Positions 33,559 through 43,016 of a stretch of DNA of 64,000 nucleotides are shown piece after piece. Source of the DNA: an uncultured Bariatricus sp. (GTDB taxonomy: Bacteria; Bacillota; Clostridia; Lachnospirales; Lachnospiraceae). The translations under genes were made by a program, and so were the position numbers. The stretch's first letter is position 1. Each line of letters opens with the position of its first letter. The stretch spans positions 52,044 through 116,043 of the forward strand of contig CAKRCD010000005.1 of assembly GCA_934307065.1 (NCBI GenBank), given 5' to 3'. The notes beneath the pieces were generated by a model that saw only the letters and a program-made list of their open reading frames with translations, did not search any database and was not told where the DNA came from.

Positions 33559-33778
33559 GTTTTGCGGTTCACTATAAATTACTGAAAATATTGGGAAAAT
33601 ATCGGGATAAGTGATTGCTTTTTGGAAAAAAAGTGTGCTATTCTTTGAACCAAGCATTCAGTTTCTAAAAACAATTCGCACACATCAATAAATTCTATTT
33701 TAGTTTAAACAGAAATCAGATGCTTCATTCCTAAAACGAGAGAAAATGAACGGAAGAAAAACGAAAGGAGATTTGCCT

Positions 33779-34744
33779 ATGGGTAAAAGTGACACAGTAT
33801 TAAGTACATGGTTGGGAGATGAAAAACGGTTTGCGGATTTGTACAACGGGAGTGTTTTTCGTGGAATACAGATGGTAAAAGCGGAGGATTTACAACCGGA
33901 GAAGGAAAACTTCAAAGAATTGATTCAAGACAAAAACGGAATACTGAATCACATTGAGCGGAACCGGGATATTGTAATGAAGTGGGATAATGGAATTCAC
34001 TTGATGATTCTTGCATGTGAGAATCAGGAAAAGATTCACTATGCTATGCCGGTAAGGACAATGTTGTACGATGGACTAAGTTATGCAGAGCAGATAAGAC
34101 AACTGAAGAAGAAACGGAAAAAGGGAGAAAAAGTAAGCGCGGATGAATTTTTATCTGGAATGAAAAAGGATGACAAGCTTTATCCGGTTTCTACTCTTGT
34201 ATTTTACTATGGGGATAAGCCCTGGGATGGAAGTGTAGATTTGCATGGATTATTGAAAAAGTCTGAAAATCCAGAACTGGAAGAAAAGATAAAAACACTG
34301 ATTCCCAATTACCGTATTAATTTATTGGATGTGAATCAGATAGAAGATACCAGCGTGTATAAAACGGATTTACAAACCATTTTAGAGATGATAAAATACA
34401 GACAAGATAAAGAAAGTATGCAGAAGTATGTGCAGGAACATGAAGGGTATTTTCGACATGTGGATAGAGATACATACAATGTATTAAGAGTATTATTAAA
34501 GGCGGAGAAACAAATGGACGAGATAAAGAATCAGGAGAAGGAGGAAGTGGATATGTGTCAGGCATTACAGGAAATCTTTGATGATGGAAGAAATGAAGGC
34601 TTTATGCAGGGGCGTGAACAAGGAAGAAGAGACTTCATAGAACTGTTGGCAGAATTGGTACATGATGGTGTGTTTAGTATGAAGCAGGCGGCAGAGAAAG
34701 CGGGAAAGAGTGAGGATGAATTTAGAAAATTAATTGAACAATAA
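33779..34744 (+). CDS. Rpn-family recombination-promoting nuclease / PD-(D/E)XK transposase-like protein
   Basis: A 321-aa protein. ATG 33779 is chosen because AAAGGAG lies eight bases upstream. The N-terminal G-K-S-D-T-V-L-S-T-W-L-G-D-x-x-R-F-A-D-L-Y-N-G is typical of this abundant clostridial family. The nuclease core contains the E-x-Q-x-K-like region (E-N-Q-E-K-I-H-Y-A-M-P-V-R), and L-V-F-Y-Y-G-D-K-P-W-D-G-S follows. The end is helical, with E-G-F-M-Q-G-R-E-Q-G-R-R. Related proteins are DNA endonucleases that raise recombination. It stands alone between hemW and hrcA with its own promoter and terminator. Confidence 0.75.
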   Translation: MGKSDTVLSTWLGDEKRFADLYNGSVFRGIQMVKAEDLQPEKENFKELIQDKNGILNHIERNRDIVMKWDNGIHLMILACENQEKIHYAMPVRTMLYDGLSYAEQIRQLKKKRKKGEKVSADEFLSGMKKDDKLYPVSTLVFYYGDKPWDGSVDLHGLLKKSENPELEEKIKTLIPNYRINLLDVNQIEDTSVYKTDLQTILEMIKYRQDKESMQKYVQEHEGYFRHVDRDTYNVLRVLLKAEKQMDEIKNQEKEEVDMCQALQEIFDDGRNEGFMQGREQGRRDFIELLAELVHDGVFSMKQAAEKAGKSEDEFRKLIEQ

Positions 34745-34820
34745 AAGTTGGCATGATACGCATTGCAAGTTCGAAACCTGGCGGTTTCTCGCTTAGGCTG
34801 AACGCCTTATAAAAAAACTA

Positions 34821-34868
34821 AAAACCAGCCGGGAACAAGTAAACTTGTACCGTCTGGTTTTCATTTTT
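34821..34868 (+). terminator. Terminator after the Rpn gene
   Basis: A long imperfect stem, AAAACCAG/CTGGTTTT with inner CGG/CCG and ACAAGT/ACTTGT pairs, followed by a T-rich tract. Confidence 0.8.
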
Positions 34869-34909
34869 TTTGCAATGCTAAACAGATTATAAAAATATTA
34901 TAAACAGGG

Positions 34910-34982
34910 TTGACAATGGTTTTTGTTAGTGGTAAATTTATACACGTAAGAAGTGTTAGCACTCGAAAATAATGAGTGCTAA
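34910..34982 (+). promoter_or_regulatory. Heat-shock promoter with perfect CIRCE operator
   Basis: TTGACA (34910-34915), a 17-bp spacer and TAAATT (34933-34938) are followed by TTAGCACTC, nine bases, GAGTGCTAA (34956-34982), a perfect CIRCE element. HrcA, encoded directly downstream, is the known repressor that binds CIRCE. This makes the hrcA-grpE-dnaK(-dnaJ) unit autoregulated. Confidence 0.97.
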
Positions 34983-35003
34983 TAAGAAAAGAGGAGGATG
35001 CAT

Positions 35004-36047
35004 ATGGATATGATTCAAGAGCTGAGTGAGCGTAAGCAGAAGATTCTGCATGCAATCATTAAGAATTATCTTGAGACTGGCGAGCCGGTTGGTTCACGTA
35101 CCATTTCCAAGTATACGGACTTGAATCTAAGTTCTGCCACGATTCGTAATGAGATGGCAGATTTGGAAGAACTCGGTTACATCATGCAGCCTCACACATC
35201 AGCCGGTAGAATTCCTTCGGATAAGGGGTATCGATGGTATGTCGATATGCTTATGAGTGAGAAGGTTCAGGAAGTTACGGAGATGAAGGAACAGATGCTT
35301 GAGAAAGCAGACCGAATCGAATTACTTCTGAAACAGGCTGCCAAGGTTCTTGCAAATAATACGAATTATGCTTCTATGATTTCAACTCCGGTGTTTAATC
35401 GGAATAAGGTAAAGTTCATCCAGCTTTCACCGCTTGATGAGACACAGCTTATTGTTGTGGTAGTCATGGAAGGCAATATCGTGAAGAACCAGATAGTGAC
35501 TTTAGAAGAACCACTGGATAACGAAGCATTATTGAAGCTGAATATGCTGTTAAATACTTCGTTGAACGGAATGGCTCTGGAAGAAGTAAATCTGGGACTG
35601 ATAGCGAAGTTGAAAGAACAGGCGGGCATTCACAGCATGGTAATGAGTAATGTGATTGATGCCGTAGCCAATGTCATTCAGGTAAGCGGAGATATGGAAA
35701 TATATACCAGTGGTACGACAAATATTTTCAAGTATCCAGAGCTTAGCGACAAAGAAAGCGCACAAGATATTATCAGTGCATTTGAAGAAAAGCAGCAATT
35801 AGCTTCCCTTGTAAATAAGACCATTGCCCATGGCGATAATAAAGATATTCAGGTTTACATCGGTGATGAATCCGATGTGGAAAATATGAAGGACTGCAGT
35901 GTTGTAACTGCCACTTATGAACTGGGCGAGGGAATGCAGGGAACGATAGGAATTATCGGACCGAAGCGAATGGATTACGAACATGTAATGAAGACTCTGA
36001 AGACACTTATGACAGAGTTGGATGACATTTTTCATAAAGATGATTGA
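35004..36047 (+). CDS. hrcA: Heat-inducible transcription repressor HrcA
   Basis: A 347-aa protein. ATG 35004 lies six bases after GAGGAGG; 34998 and 35010 are alternatives. The N-terminal winged helix (about 1-80) has R-K-Q-K-I-L-H-A-I-I-K-N-Y-L, G-E-P-V-G-S-R-T-I-S-K and S-S-A-T-I-R-N-E-M-A-D-L-E. The dimerisation domain follows, ending in G-T-I-G-I-I-G-P-K-R-M-D-Y. It represses chaperone genes through the CIRCE element 22 bp upstream and needs GroEL for folding. Confidence 0.97.
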   Translation: MDMIQELSERKQKILHAIIKNYLETGEPVGSRTISKYTDLNLSSATIRNEMADLEELGYIMQPHTSAGRIPSDKGYRWYVDMLMSEKVQEVTEMKEQMLEKADRIELLLKQAAKVLANNTNYASMISTPVFNRNKVKFIQLSPLDETQLIVVVVMEGNIVKNQIVTLEEPLDNEALLKLNMLLNTSLNGMALEEVNLGLIAKLKEQAGIHSMVMSNVIDAVANVIQVSGDMEIYTSGTTNIFKYPELSDKESAQDIISAFEEKQQLASLVNKTIAHGDNKDIQVYIGDESDVENMKDCSVVTATYELGEGMQGTIGIIGPKRMDYEHVMKTLKTLMTELDDIFHKDD

Positions 36048-36070
36048 TGAAAGAAAGGTGGAAATGACCG

Positions 36071-36694
36071 TTGGATAAAAAGAAAAAGAATGAAGAAGTT
36101 GTAAAGGAAGCTGTAGAAGAAGCAAGGAAGGCTGCAGAAGCGGAAGATACTCAGACAGAAGCCGATGCGGCAGAAGAGGTGAAGGAAGAATGTTCAGAAG
36201 CAGAAAAAGAATGTTCGGAAAAAGCAGATTGTGATGATTCGAAAGCACCGAAAAAGGATAAAAAAGATGAGCAGATCGCAGATTTAACCGATAAGCTCAC
36301 AAGACAAATGGCAGAATTTGACAATTACCGAAAGAGAACAGAGAAAGAGAAATCTGCAATGTACGAAATCGGTGCCAAAGATGTCATTGAAAAGATTCTT
36401 CCGGTTGTAGACAATTTCGAACGCGGTTTTGTTACCGTGAGTGAAGAAGAAAAAGAAAATCCATTTGTTCAGGGAATGGATAAGGTCTACAAACAGTTGA
36501 TGACAGTGCTGGAAGGGTTAGGCGTAAAACCAATCGAAGCATTGGGACAGGAATTCAATCCAGACCTTCATCATGCAGTGATGCATGTGGAAGACGAGGA
36601 AGCCGGTGAAAATGTCATCGTAGAAGAATTCCAAAAAGGATATATGTATCGTGACAGTGTTGTCAGATACAGTATGGTAAAAGTAGCAAATTAA
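36071..36694 (+). CDS. grpE: Nucleotide exchange factor GrpE
   Basis: A 207-aa protein starting at TTG 36071 behind AAAGGTGG; the ATG at 36064 ends after four codons. The first ~75 residues are a very acidic and lysine-rich tail. The long dimerisation helix (Q-M-A-E-F-D-N-Y-R-K-R-T-E-K-E) and the beta domain (F-N-P-D-L-H-H-A-V-M-H, K-G-Y-M-Y-R-D-S-V-V-R) follow. GrpE releases ADP from DnaK. Confidence 0.96.
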   Translation: MDKKKKNEEVVKEAVEEARKAAEAEDTQTEADAAEEVKEECSEAEKECSEKADCDDSKAPKKDKKDEQIADLTDKLTRQMAEFDNYRKRTEKEKSAMYEIGAKDVIEKILPVVDNFERGFVTVSEEEKENPFVQGMDKVYKQLMTVLEGLGVKPIEALGQEFNPDLHHAVMHVEDEEAGENVIVEEFQKGYMYRDSVVRYSMVKVAN

Positions 36695-36734
36695 ACAATA
36701 ATAAATGATTGAAACAAATATGAAATTAATTTAG

Positions 36735-38609
<1,875 letters not shown>

Positions 38610-38642
38610 TCAGAAAGTAAAATATAATCAGACAAAATAGAG

Positions 38643-38674
38643 TTCTACGGGGCCTTGTGGTCCCGTAGAATTTT
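38643..38674 (+). terminator. Terminator between dnaK and dnaJ
   Basis: A 12-bp stem (TTCTACGGGGCC with GGTCCCGTAGAA, one G-T pair), loop TTGT and four T residues. It should lower dnaJ expression relative to dnaK or separate the units. Confidence 0.75.
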
Positions 38675-38697
38675 GGCAGAAGAAATGAGGTAAGACA

Positions 38698-39891
38698 ATG
38701 GCGGAAGCAAAGAGAGATTACTATGAAGTTCTCGGAGTTCCAAAAGATGCAGATGCGGCAGCACTGAAAAAAGCATATAGAGCACTTGCAAAGAAATACC
38801 ATCCAGACTCAAATCCGGGAGATGCAGAGGCTGAAAAGAAGTTCAAAGAAGCTTCCGAAGCATATGCTGTTTTGAGTGATGCGGAAAAACGTCGTCAGTA
38901 TGACCAGTATGGTCATGCGGCATTTGATGGTGCTGCAGGCGGTGCCGGTGGATTTGATTTCAATGGCGCTGATTTCAGTGATATATTTGGAGATATATTT
39001 GGAGATTTATTCGGAGGCGGCAGAAGAAGCAGCAGCCGTTCTAACACAGGCCCGATGAAAGGGGCAAATGTCAGAAAAGGAGTCCGCATTACATTTGAAG
39101 AAGCAGTATTTGGATGTAAGAAGGAACTGGATGTTATTTTGAAAGAACCTTGTGAAAAATGTAATGGTACTGGTGCAAAGCCGGGAACATCACCGGAGAC
39201 CTGTTCCAGATGTGGCGGAAGGGGCCAGGTGGTATATACTTCACAGTCTTTCTTTGGCACAATGCAGAATGTGCAGACTTGTCCGGAATGTAGAGGAACA
39301 GGTAAGATTATCCGTGATAAATGCCCGGATTGTGGTGGAACGGGATATATTTCAAAGAGCAAAAAGATTGAAGTATCTATTCCTGCCGGAATTGAAGATG
39401 GGCAGAGTGTACGGATTCGTGAAAAAGGTGAGCCGGGTATTAACGGTGGACCAAGAGGCGATTTGCTTGTGGAAGTTTCCGTTTCCAGACATCCGATTTT
39501 CCAGAGACAGGGTACACATATTTTCTCTACAGCACCGATTTCCTTTGCACAGGCAGCTCTCGGTGGCGATGTGAGAATTAAAACTGTAGACGGCGAAGTG
39601 GTTTATACTGTAAAACCGGGAACCAAGACTGATACCAAAGTTCGTCTGAAGGGCAAAGGTGTTCCTTCTCTCAGAAATCCGGAATTACGAGGAGACCACT
39701 ATGTAACACTGGTCATTCAGACACCGGAAAAACTGAGTCATGAAGCGAAAGAAGCACTTCGCAAATTTGATGAACTTACAGGAAATACATTGAATCAGGA
39801 AGTTTCTTCCGATGCAGACGGAAAATCCAAAACAAAGAAAAAAGGGTTTATGGACAAAGTAAAAGAAGCATTTGAAGATTTGGAAGATTAA
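38698..39891 (+). CDS. dnaJ: Chaperone DnaJ (Hsp40)
   Basis: A 397-aa type I DnaJ. The J domain (1-70) carries the H-P-D motif in [11 protein letters not shown]-rich segment (about 75-125) follows, with [10 protein letters not shown]. Four zinc motifs of the C-x-x-C-x-G-x-G type follow (about 155-220; the first is C-E-K-C-N-G-T-G), then two beta-barrel substrate domains and a dimerisation tail. It delivers substrates to DnaK and stimulates its ATPase. Confidence 0.98.
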   Translation: MAEAKRDYYEVLGVPKDADAAALKKAYRALAKKYHPDSNPGDAEAEKKFKEASEAYAVLSDAEKRRQYDQYGHAAFDGAAGGAGGFDFNGADFSDIFGDIFGDLFGGGRRSSSRSNTGPMKGANVRKGVRITFEEAVFGCKKELDVILKEPCEKCNGTGAKPGTSPETCSRCGGRGQVVYTSQSFFGTMQNVQTCPECRGTGKIIRDKCPDCGGTGYISKSKKIEVSIPAGIEDGQSVRIREKGEPGINGGPRGDLLVEVSVSRHPIFQRQGTHIFSTAPISFAQAALGGDVRIKTVDGEVVYTVKPGTKTDTKVRLKGKGVPSLRNPELRGDHYVTLVIQTPEKLSHEAKEALRKFDELTGNTLNQEVSSDADGKSKTKKKGFMDKVKEAFEDLED

Positions 39892-39903
39892 AATAATAAA
39901 AAG

Positions 39904-39952
39904 CCCCATCGGGAATGTGTCTTGCGAAACATACATTCCCGATGGGGTTTTT
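39904..39952. terminator. Bidirectional terminator after dnaJ
   Basis: A perfect 15-bp stem (CCCCATCGGGAATGT / ACATTCCCGATGGGG) with a 14-nt loop, A-rich on the left and five T residues on the right. It can serve both dnaJ and the leftward small gene at 39979-40098. Confidence 0.9.
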
Positions 39953-39978
39953 ATAAGCTTTGAAAACAATGGATACGC

Positions 39979-40098
39979 CTATTCATCCTGATCCAAATCA
40001 AATTCTTCAGCGATTCCGCCAATGACAGATGTGACAGATGCAACAACAACCGCTGTAACAATAACAAGCGCAAGCAACATAACGATAATGACCATCAT
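39979..40098 (-). CDS. Small single-pass membrane peptide (39 aa)
   Basis: On the minus strand GGGAGGTGCC precedes two consecutive ATG codons (40098 and 40095). The frame encodes 39 residues: a very hydrophobic helix of about 25 residues rich in V, I, L and A (M-V-I-I-V-M-L-L-A-L-V-I-V) followed by an acidic tail E-E-F-D-L-D-Q-D-E. Strong ribosome binding site, good membrane segment and a shared terminator support a real gene that falls below usual length cut-offs. Function unknown. The region 40110-40285 holds its upstream sequence and the ridA promoter. Confidence 0.65.
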   Translation of the reverse strand: MMVIIVMLLALVIVTAVVVASVTSVIGGIAEEFDLDQDE

Positions 40099-40294
40099 GG
40101 CACCTCCCTTTCTTTACACTGCTTATATTATAACATGTCTTATACGAATAATACAGAAAAAAATATAAAAATATAGACAATTTTACTTAAGAAATAAAAT
40201 TGGTCGAATTATAGTGATAAAGTAATTGGATTTTTGGAAAAGCTGTGGTATTCTATTGTCAGAATTATATTTTTGGTAAAGGAGATTGATGATA

Positions 40295-40669
40295 ATGAAA
40301 ATCGTTTCAACAGAAAAAGCACCAAAGGCATTAGGACCATATTCTCAGGGATATGTACACAATGGAATTTTTTATTCTGCAGGCCAGATTCCAATCAATC
40401 CTGAAACAGACGCAATTGAAGCAACAACAATTGAAGGTCAGACAGAGCAGGTCTGCAAGAATATCGGAGCAGTTTTAGAGGCAGCAGGAACAAGTTTTGA
40501 TAAAGTATTAAAAACAACCTGTTTCGTGGCAGACATGGGAGATTTTGCTGCATTTAACGAAGTATATGCAAAATATTTCACATCAAAACCGGCAAGAAGC
40601 TGTGTAGCTGTTAAGACTCTTCCGAAGAATGTTCTTTGCGAAGTAGAAGTCATTGCTGTAGTAGAATAA
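40295..40669 (+). CDS. ridA: RidA family enamine/imine deaminase
   Basis: A 124-aa protein. ATG 40295 is used because AAAGGAG is ten bases upstream and the family starts M-K-I-V-S-T. Two earlier start codons are too close to the site. Conserved residues include G-P-Y-S-Q-G, S-A-G-Q-I-P-I-N-P, the N-E-V-Y-A-K-Y-F stretch, P-A-R-S-C-V-A-V and the C-terminal C-E-V-E-V-I-A-V. RidA hydrolyses reactive 2-aminoacrylate and related imines. A monocistronic unit closed by a terminator. Confidence 0.93.
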   Translation: MKIVSTEKAPKALGPYSQGYVHNGIFYSAGQIPINPETDAIEATTIEGQTEQVCKNIGAVLEAAGTSFDKVLKTTCFVADMGDFAAFNEVYAKYFTSKPARSCVAVKTLPKNVLCEVEVIAVVE

Positions 40670-40690
40670 GAAAAATTTTAATCAGTGTAA

Positions 40691-40717
40691 GAGACCACTT
40701 GGTGGTCTCTTTTTTTT
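40691..40717 (+). terminator. Terminator after ridA
   Basis: A perfect eight-base-pair stem (GAGACCAC/GTGGTCTC), loop TTG, followed by nine T residues. Confidence 0.92.
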
Positions 40718-40766
40718 ACGCGAAGCAACGGCAAATGATAAAACAATTTGTTTTCCTTTTTGTCTC

Positions 40767-40815
40767 TTGCATTGCAATCCATATTATGCTAAAATACAGA
40801 AAAGAACAAATGTTC
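40767..40815 (+). promoter_or_regulatory. SOS promoter with perfect LexA box
   Basis: TTGCAT (40767-40772), a 17-bp spacer and TAAAAT (40790-40795) form a promoter. GAACAAATGTTC (40804-40815) follows immediately, matching the Gram-positive LexA operator GAAC-N4-GTTC exactly and covering the expected start of transcription. The repair operon 40839-45383 is therefore predicted to be DNA-damage inducible. Confidence 0.85.
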
Positions 40816-40838
40816 GAATGCAGGAAAGGGAGAAAAAT

Positions 40839-42230
40839 ATGGAAGGTACAGAGATTCAGACGCTAGACAGTCAGCATAGTGGGAAAACGAGTCTTAATAT
40901 TTATGAAAAACTGCATATATTAACGGATGCGGCAAAGTATGATGCGGCCTGTACTTCCAGCGGAGTGGACAGACGCGGAGATGGGTTTGGCATCGGAAAT
41001 TGTGAAAAGGCGGGAATCTGTCACAGCTTTTCCGCAGATGGCAGATGTATTTCACTGCTGAAAATTCTCTTTACCAACGAATGCATATATGATTGTAGAT
41101 ACTGTGTGAACCGGGTGTCAAATGATGTGAGAAGAACTTCCTTTACACCGGATGAAATTTGCAGACTCACGATGGAATTTTATCGCAGAAATTATATAGA
41201 GGGATTGTTTCTGAGCTCGGGAATATTGAAAAGCCCGGATTATACTATGGAGCTTTTGTATGAAAGCCTGTATAAGCTTCGTACAGAGTGTCATTTTCAA
41301 GGTTATATTCATGTGAAAGCAATTCCGGGAGCCAGCCCGGAACTGATTCGGAAGGTGGGATTTCTTGCAGACAGAATGAGTGTGAATCTGGAACTTCCTA
41401 CTAAGGAAAGCCTGCATTTACTTGCACCTCACAAAAGCAGAAAAAATATTCTAAAACCTATGAGAATGGTGCAGATGGGAAGAGAAGCGAACAAAGAGGA
41501 ACTTGCAGTTTACCGGAATGCACCAAAGTTTGTTCCGGCAGGGCAGAGCACTCAGATGATTATCGGAGCAACGCCGGAGACCGATTTTCAGATTATGCAG
41601 GTGTCAGAGGCATTGTATGAGAAATTCGGACTCAAACGGGTGTTTTATTCTGCGTTCGTGTCGGTAAATGAGGATAAGTTACTTCCGGTTCAGATAGAGT
41701 CAGGACCACCGTTATTGCGGGAACATCGCTTATATCAGGCAGACTGGCTTTTACGGTATTATCATTTTAAAGTGTCGGAGCTGTTAAATGAACAGAACCC
41801 GAATTTCAATATTTTTATGGATCCGAAGTGCAACTGGGCAGTACAGCATCTGGAACTCTTTCCGGTGGAGATTAATCAGGTGGAATATGAGATACTTCTG
41901 CGTGTACCTGGGATTGGATATAAATCAGCGGCAAGAATTGTAAAAGCCAGAAGAATGGGAAACATTCAGTTTGAAGATTTGAAGAAGATGGGTGTGGTTC
42001 TGAAGCGTGCGCTTTATTTCATTACCTGCAATGGAAAAATGATGTATCCTGTGAAGATGGAGCAGGATTATATTGTGCGGAATCTGGTAAATGTCAAAGA
42101 ACGGCTGCCGGATTCGGTACAGAATATGAATTACAGACAATTATCATTGTTTGATGATGTACGTTTTGGAGCAGAGTCATGGAATCAGGGAGGTGGAACC
42201 TATGCTGAAGCGGGTGTATCTTTGTCATGA
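40839..42230 (+). CDS. Putative DNA modification/repair radical SAM protein with C-terminal HhH (TIGR03916-like)
   Basis: A 463-aa protein. ATG 40839 is used because AAAGGGAG precedes it; the longer frame start is rejected. The radical-SAM cluster is C-I-Y-D-C-R-Y-C, preceded by additional cysteines (D-A-A-C-T-S-S-G and G-N-C-E-K-A-G-I-C-H). A helix-hairpin-helix DNA-binding segment near residues 360-385 (V-P-G-I-G-Y-K-S-A-A-R-I-V-K-A-R) supports contact with DNA. Members of this family are typically encoded beside the partner found next. The chemical reaction is not established. It overlaps the next gene by 29 nt. Confidence 0.87.
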   Translation: MEGTEIQTLDSQHSGKTSLNIYEKLHILTDAAKYDAACTSSGVDRRGDGFGIGNCEKAGICHSFSADGRCISLLKILFTNECIYDCRYCVNRVSNDVRRTSFTPDEICRLTMEFYRRNYIEGLFLSSGILKSPDYTMELLYESLYKLRTECHFQGYIHVKAIPGASPELIRKVGFLADRMSVNLELPTKESLHLLAPHKSRKNILKPMRMVQMGREANKEELAVYRNAPKFVPAGQSTQMIIGATPETDFQIMQVSEALYEKFGLKRVFYSAFVSVNEDKLLPVQIESGPPLLREHRLYQADWLLRYYHFKVSELLNEQNPNFNIFMDPKCNWAVQHLELFPVEINQVEYEILLRVPGIGYKSAARIVKARRMGNIQFEDLKKMGVVLKRALYFITCNGKMMYPVKMEQDYIVRNLVNVKERLPDSVQNMNYRQLSLFDDVRFGAESWNQGGGTYAEAGVSLS

Positions 42231-42969
42231 TACGCTTATAGGGTTGTGTTCGGCACTTTATGATGCGTGGAAGGAAAGAAGAGAAGATGGCAATGCCGGG
42301 ATTTCGTTTTATGGAATGCTGGAACAGGAATTATTCTGTGAGTATGTGGATGTGACAGAGAGTGAACGGAAGATGAATGCTTTAACACATATGATACAGC
42401 AGAATTTGGGCATGGAAGCATATACCAGAATTTATTATGCAGCAAAATCAACGGACAGGAATAAAGGAAACGCTATTTTTCAGACTCTTGTTGCGGCACG
42501 ACATATAAAGGACAGCAGAAAAATCATGGAACATCTGACAAATCCATTTGTAAGAAATGTGTTTGAATTAAGTAGGAAAGTTGGAAATGAATTACATTTT
42601 TTTAAAGAGATTCTGCGGTTCCGTGAGCTGGAAGGCGGTATTTTATATGCAGAAATCGAACCGGAAAATGAGATTCTGGAAGGTATGATTCCCCATTTTG
42701 AAAACCGGTTTCCGTTAGAAAACTGGATGATTCACGATAAGGGGCGGCAGATGGCAGTTGTACACGAGGCGGGGAAGTGCAGCGTGTTCGTATCTCATGT
42801 TGAAATGGATAAGGAACGGCAGAAACAGTATTCGGATTCGGAGCAGGAGATTCTGAGGCTATGGAAGCAGTTTTTCCATGATATTTCCATTCCGGAACGG
42901 GAAAGCTATGAGCGGCAGAGACAGATGGTAGGACTCAAATATCGGAAAAACATGGTGGAGTTTGAGTAA
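42202..42969 (+). CDS. DNA metabolism protein of the TIGR03915 type, partner of the radical SAM gene
   Basis: A 255-aa protein. ATG 42202 follows GGGAGGTGG and lies within the end of the radical SAM gene, so the two are translationally coupled. The N-terminal half contains Y-L-C-H-D-T-L-I-G-L-C-S-A-L-Y-D-A and a central F-V-R-N-V-F-E-L-S-R-K-V-G-N-E. The C-terminal domain contains L-R-F-R-E-L-E-G-G-I-L-Y-A and R-F-P-L-E-N-W-M-I-H-D. In many genomes the C-terminal region is fused to a uracil-DNA-glycosylase-like domain, which is not obvious here. A repair role is inferred from linkage and the LexA box. Confidence 0.78.
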   Translation: MLKRVYLCHDTLIGLCSALYDAWKERREDGNAGISFYGMLEQELFCEYVDVTESERKMNALTHMIQQNLGMEAYTRIYYAAKSTDRNKGNAIFQTLVAARHIKDSRKIMEHLTNPFVRNVFELSRKVGNELHFFKEILRFRELEGGILYAEIEPENEILEGMIPHFENRFPLENWMIHDKGRQMAVVHEAGKCSVFVSHVEMDKERQKQYSDSEQEILRLWKQFFHDISIPERESYERQRQMVGLKYRKNMVEFE

Positions 42970-43016
42970 ACATGTTATACTTGCCGTATGCGAAAATGCG
43001 GTGCAGGAGAGATACC

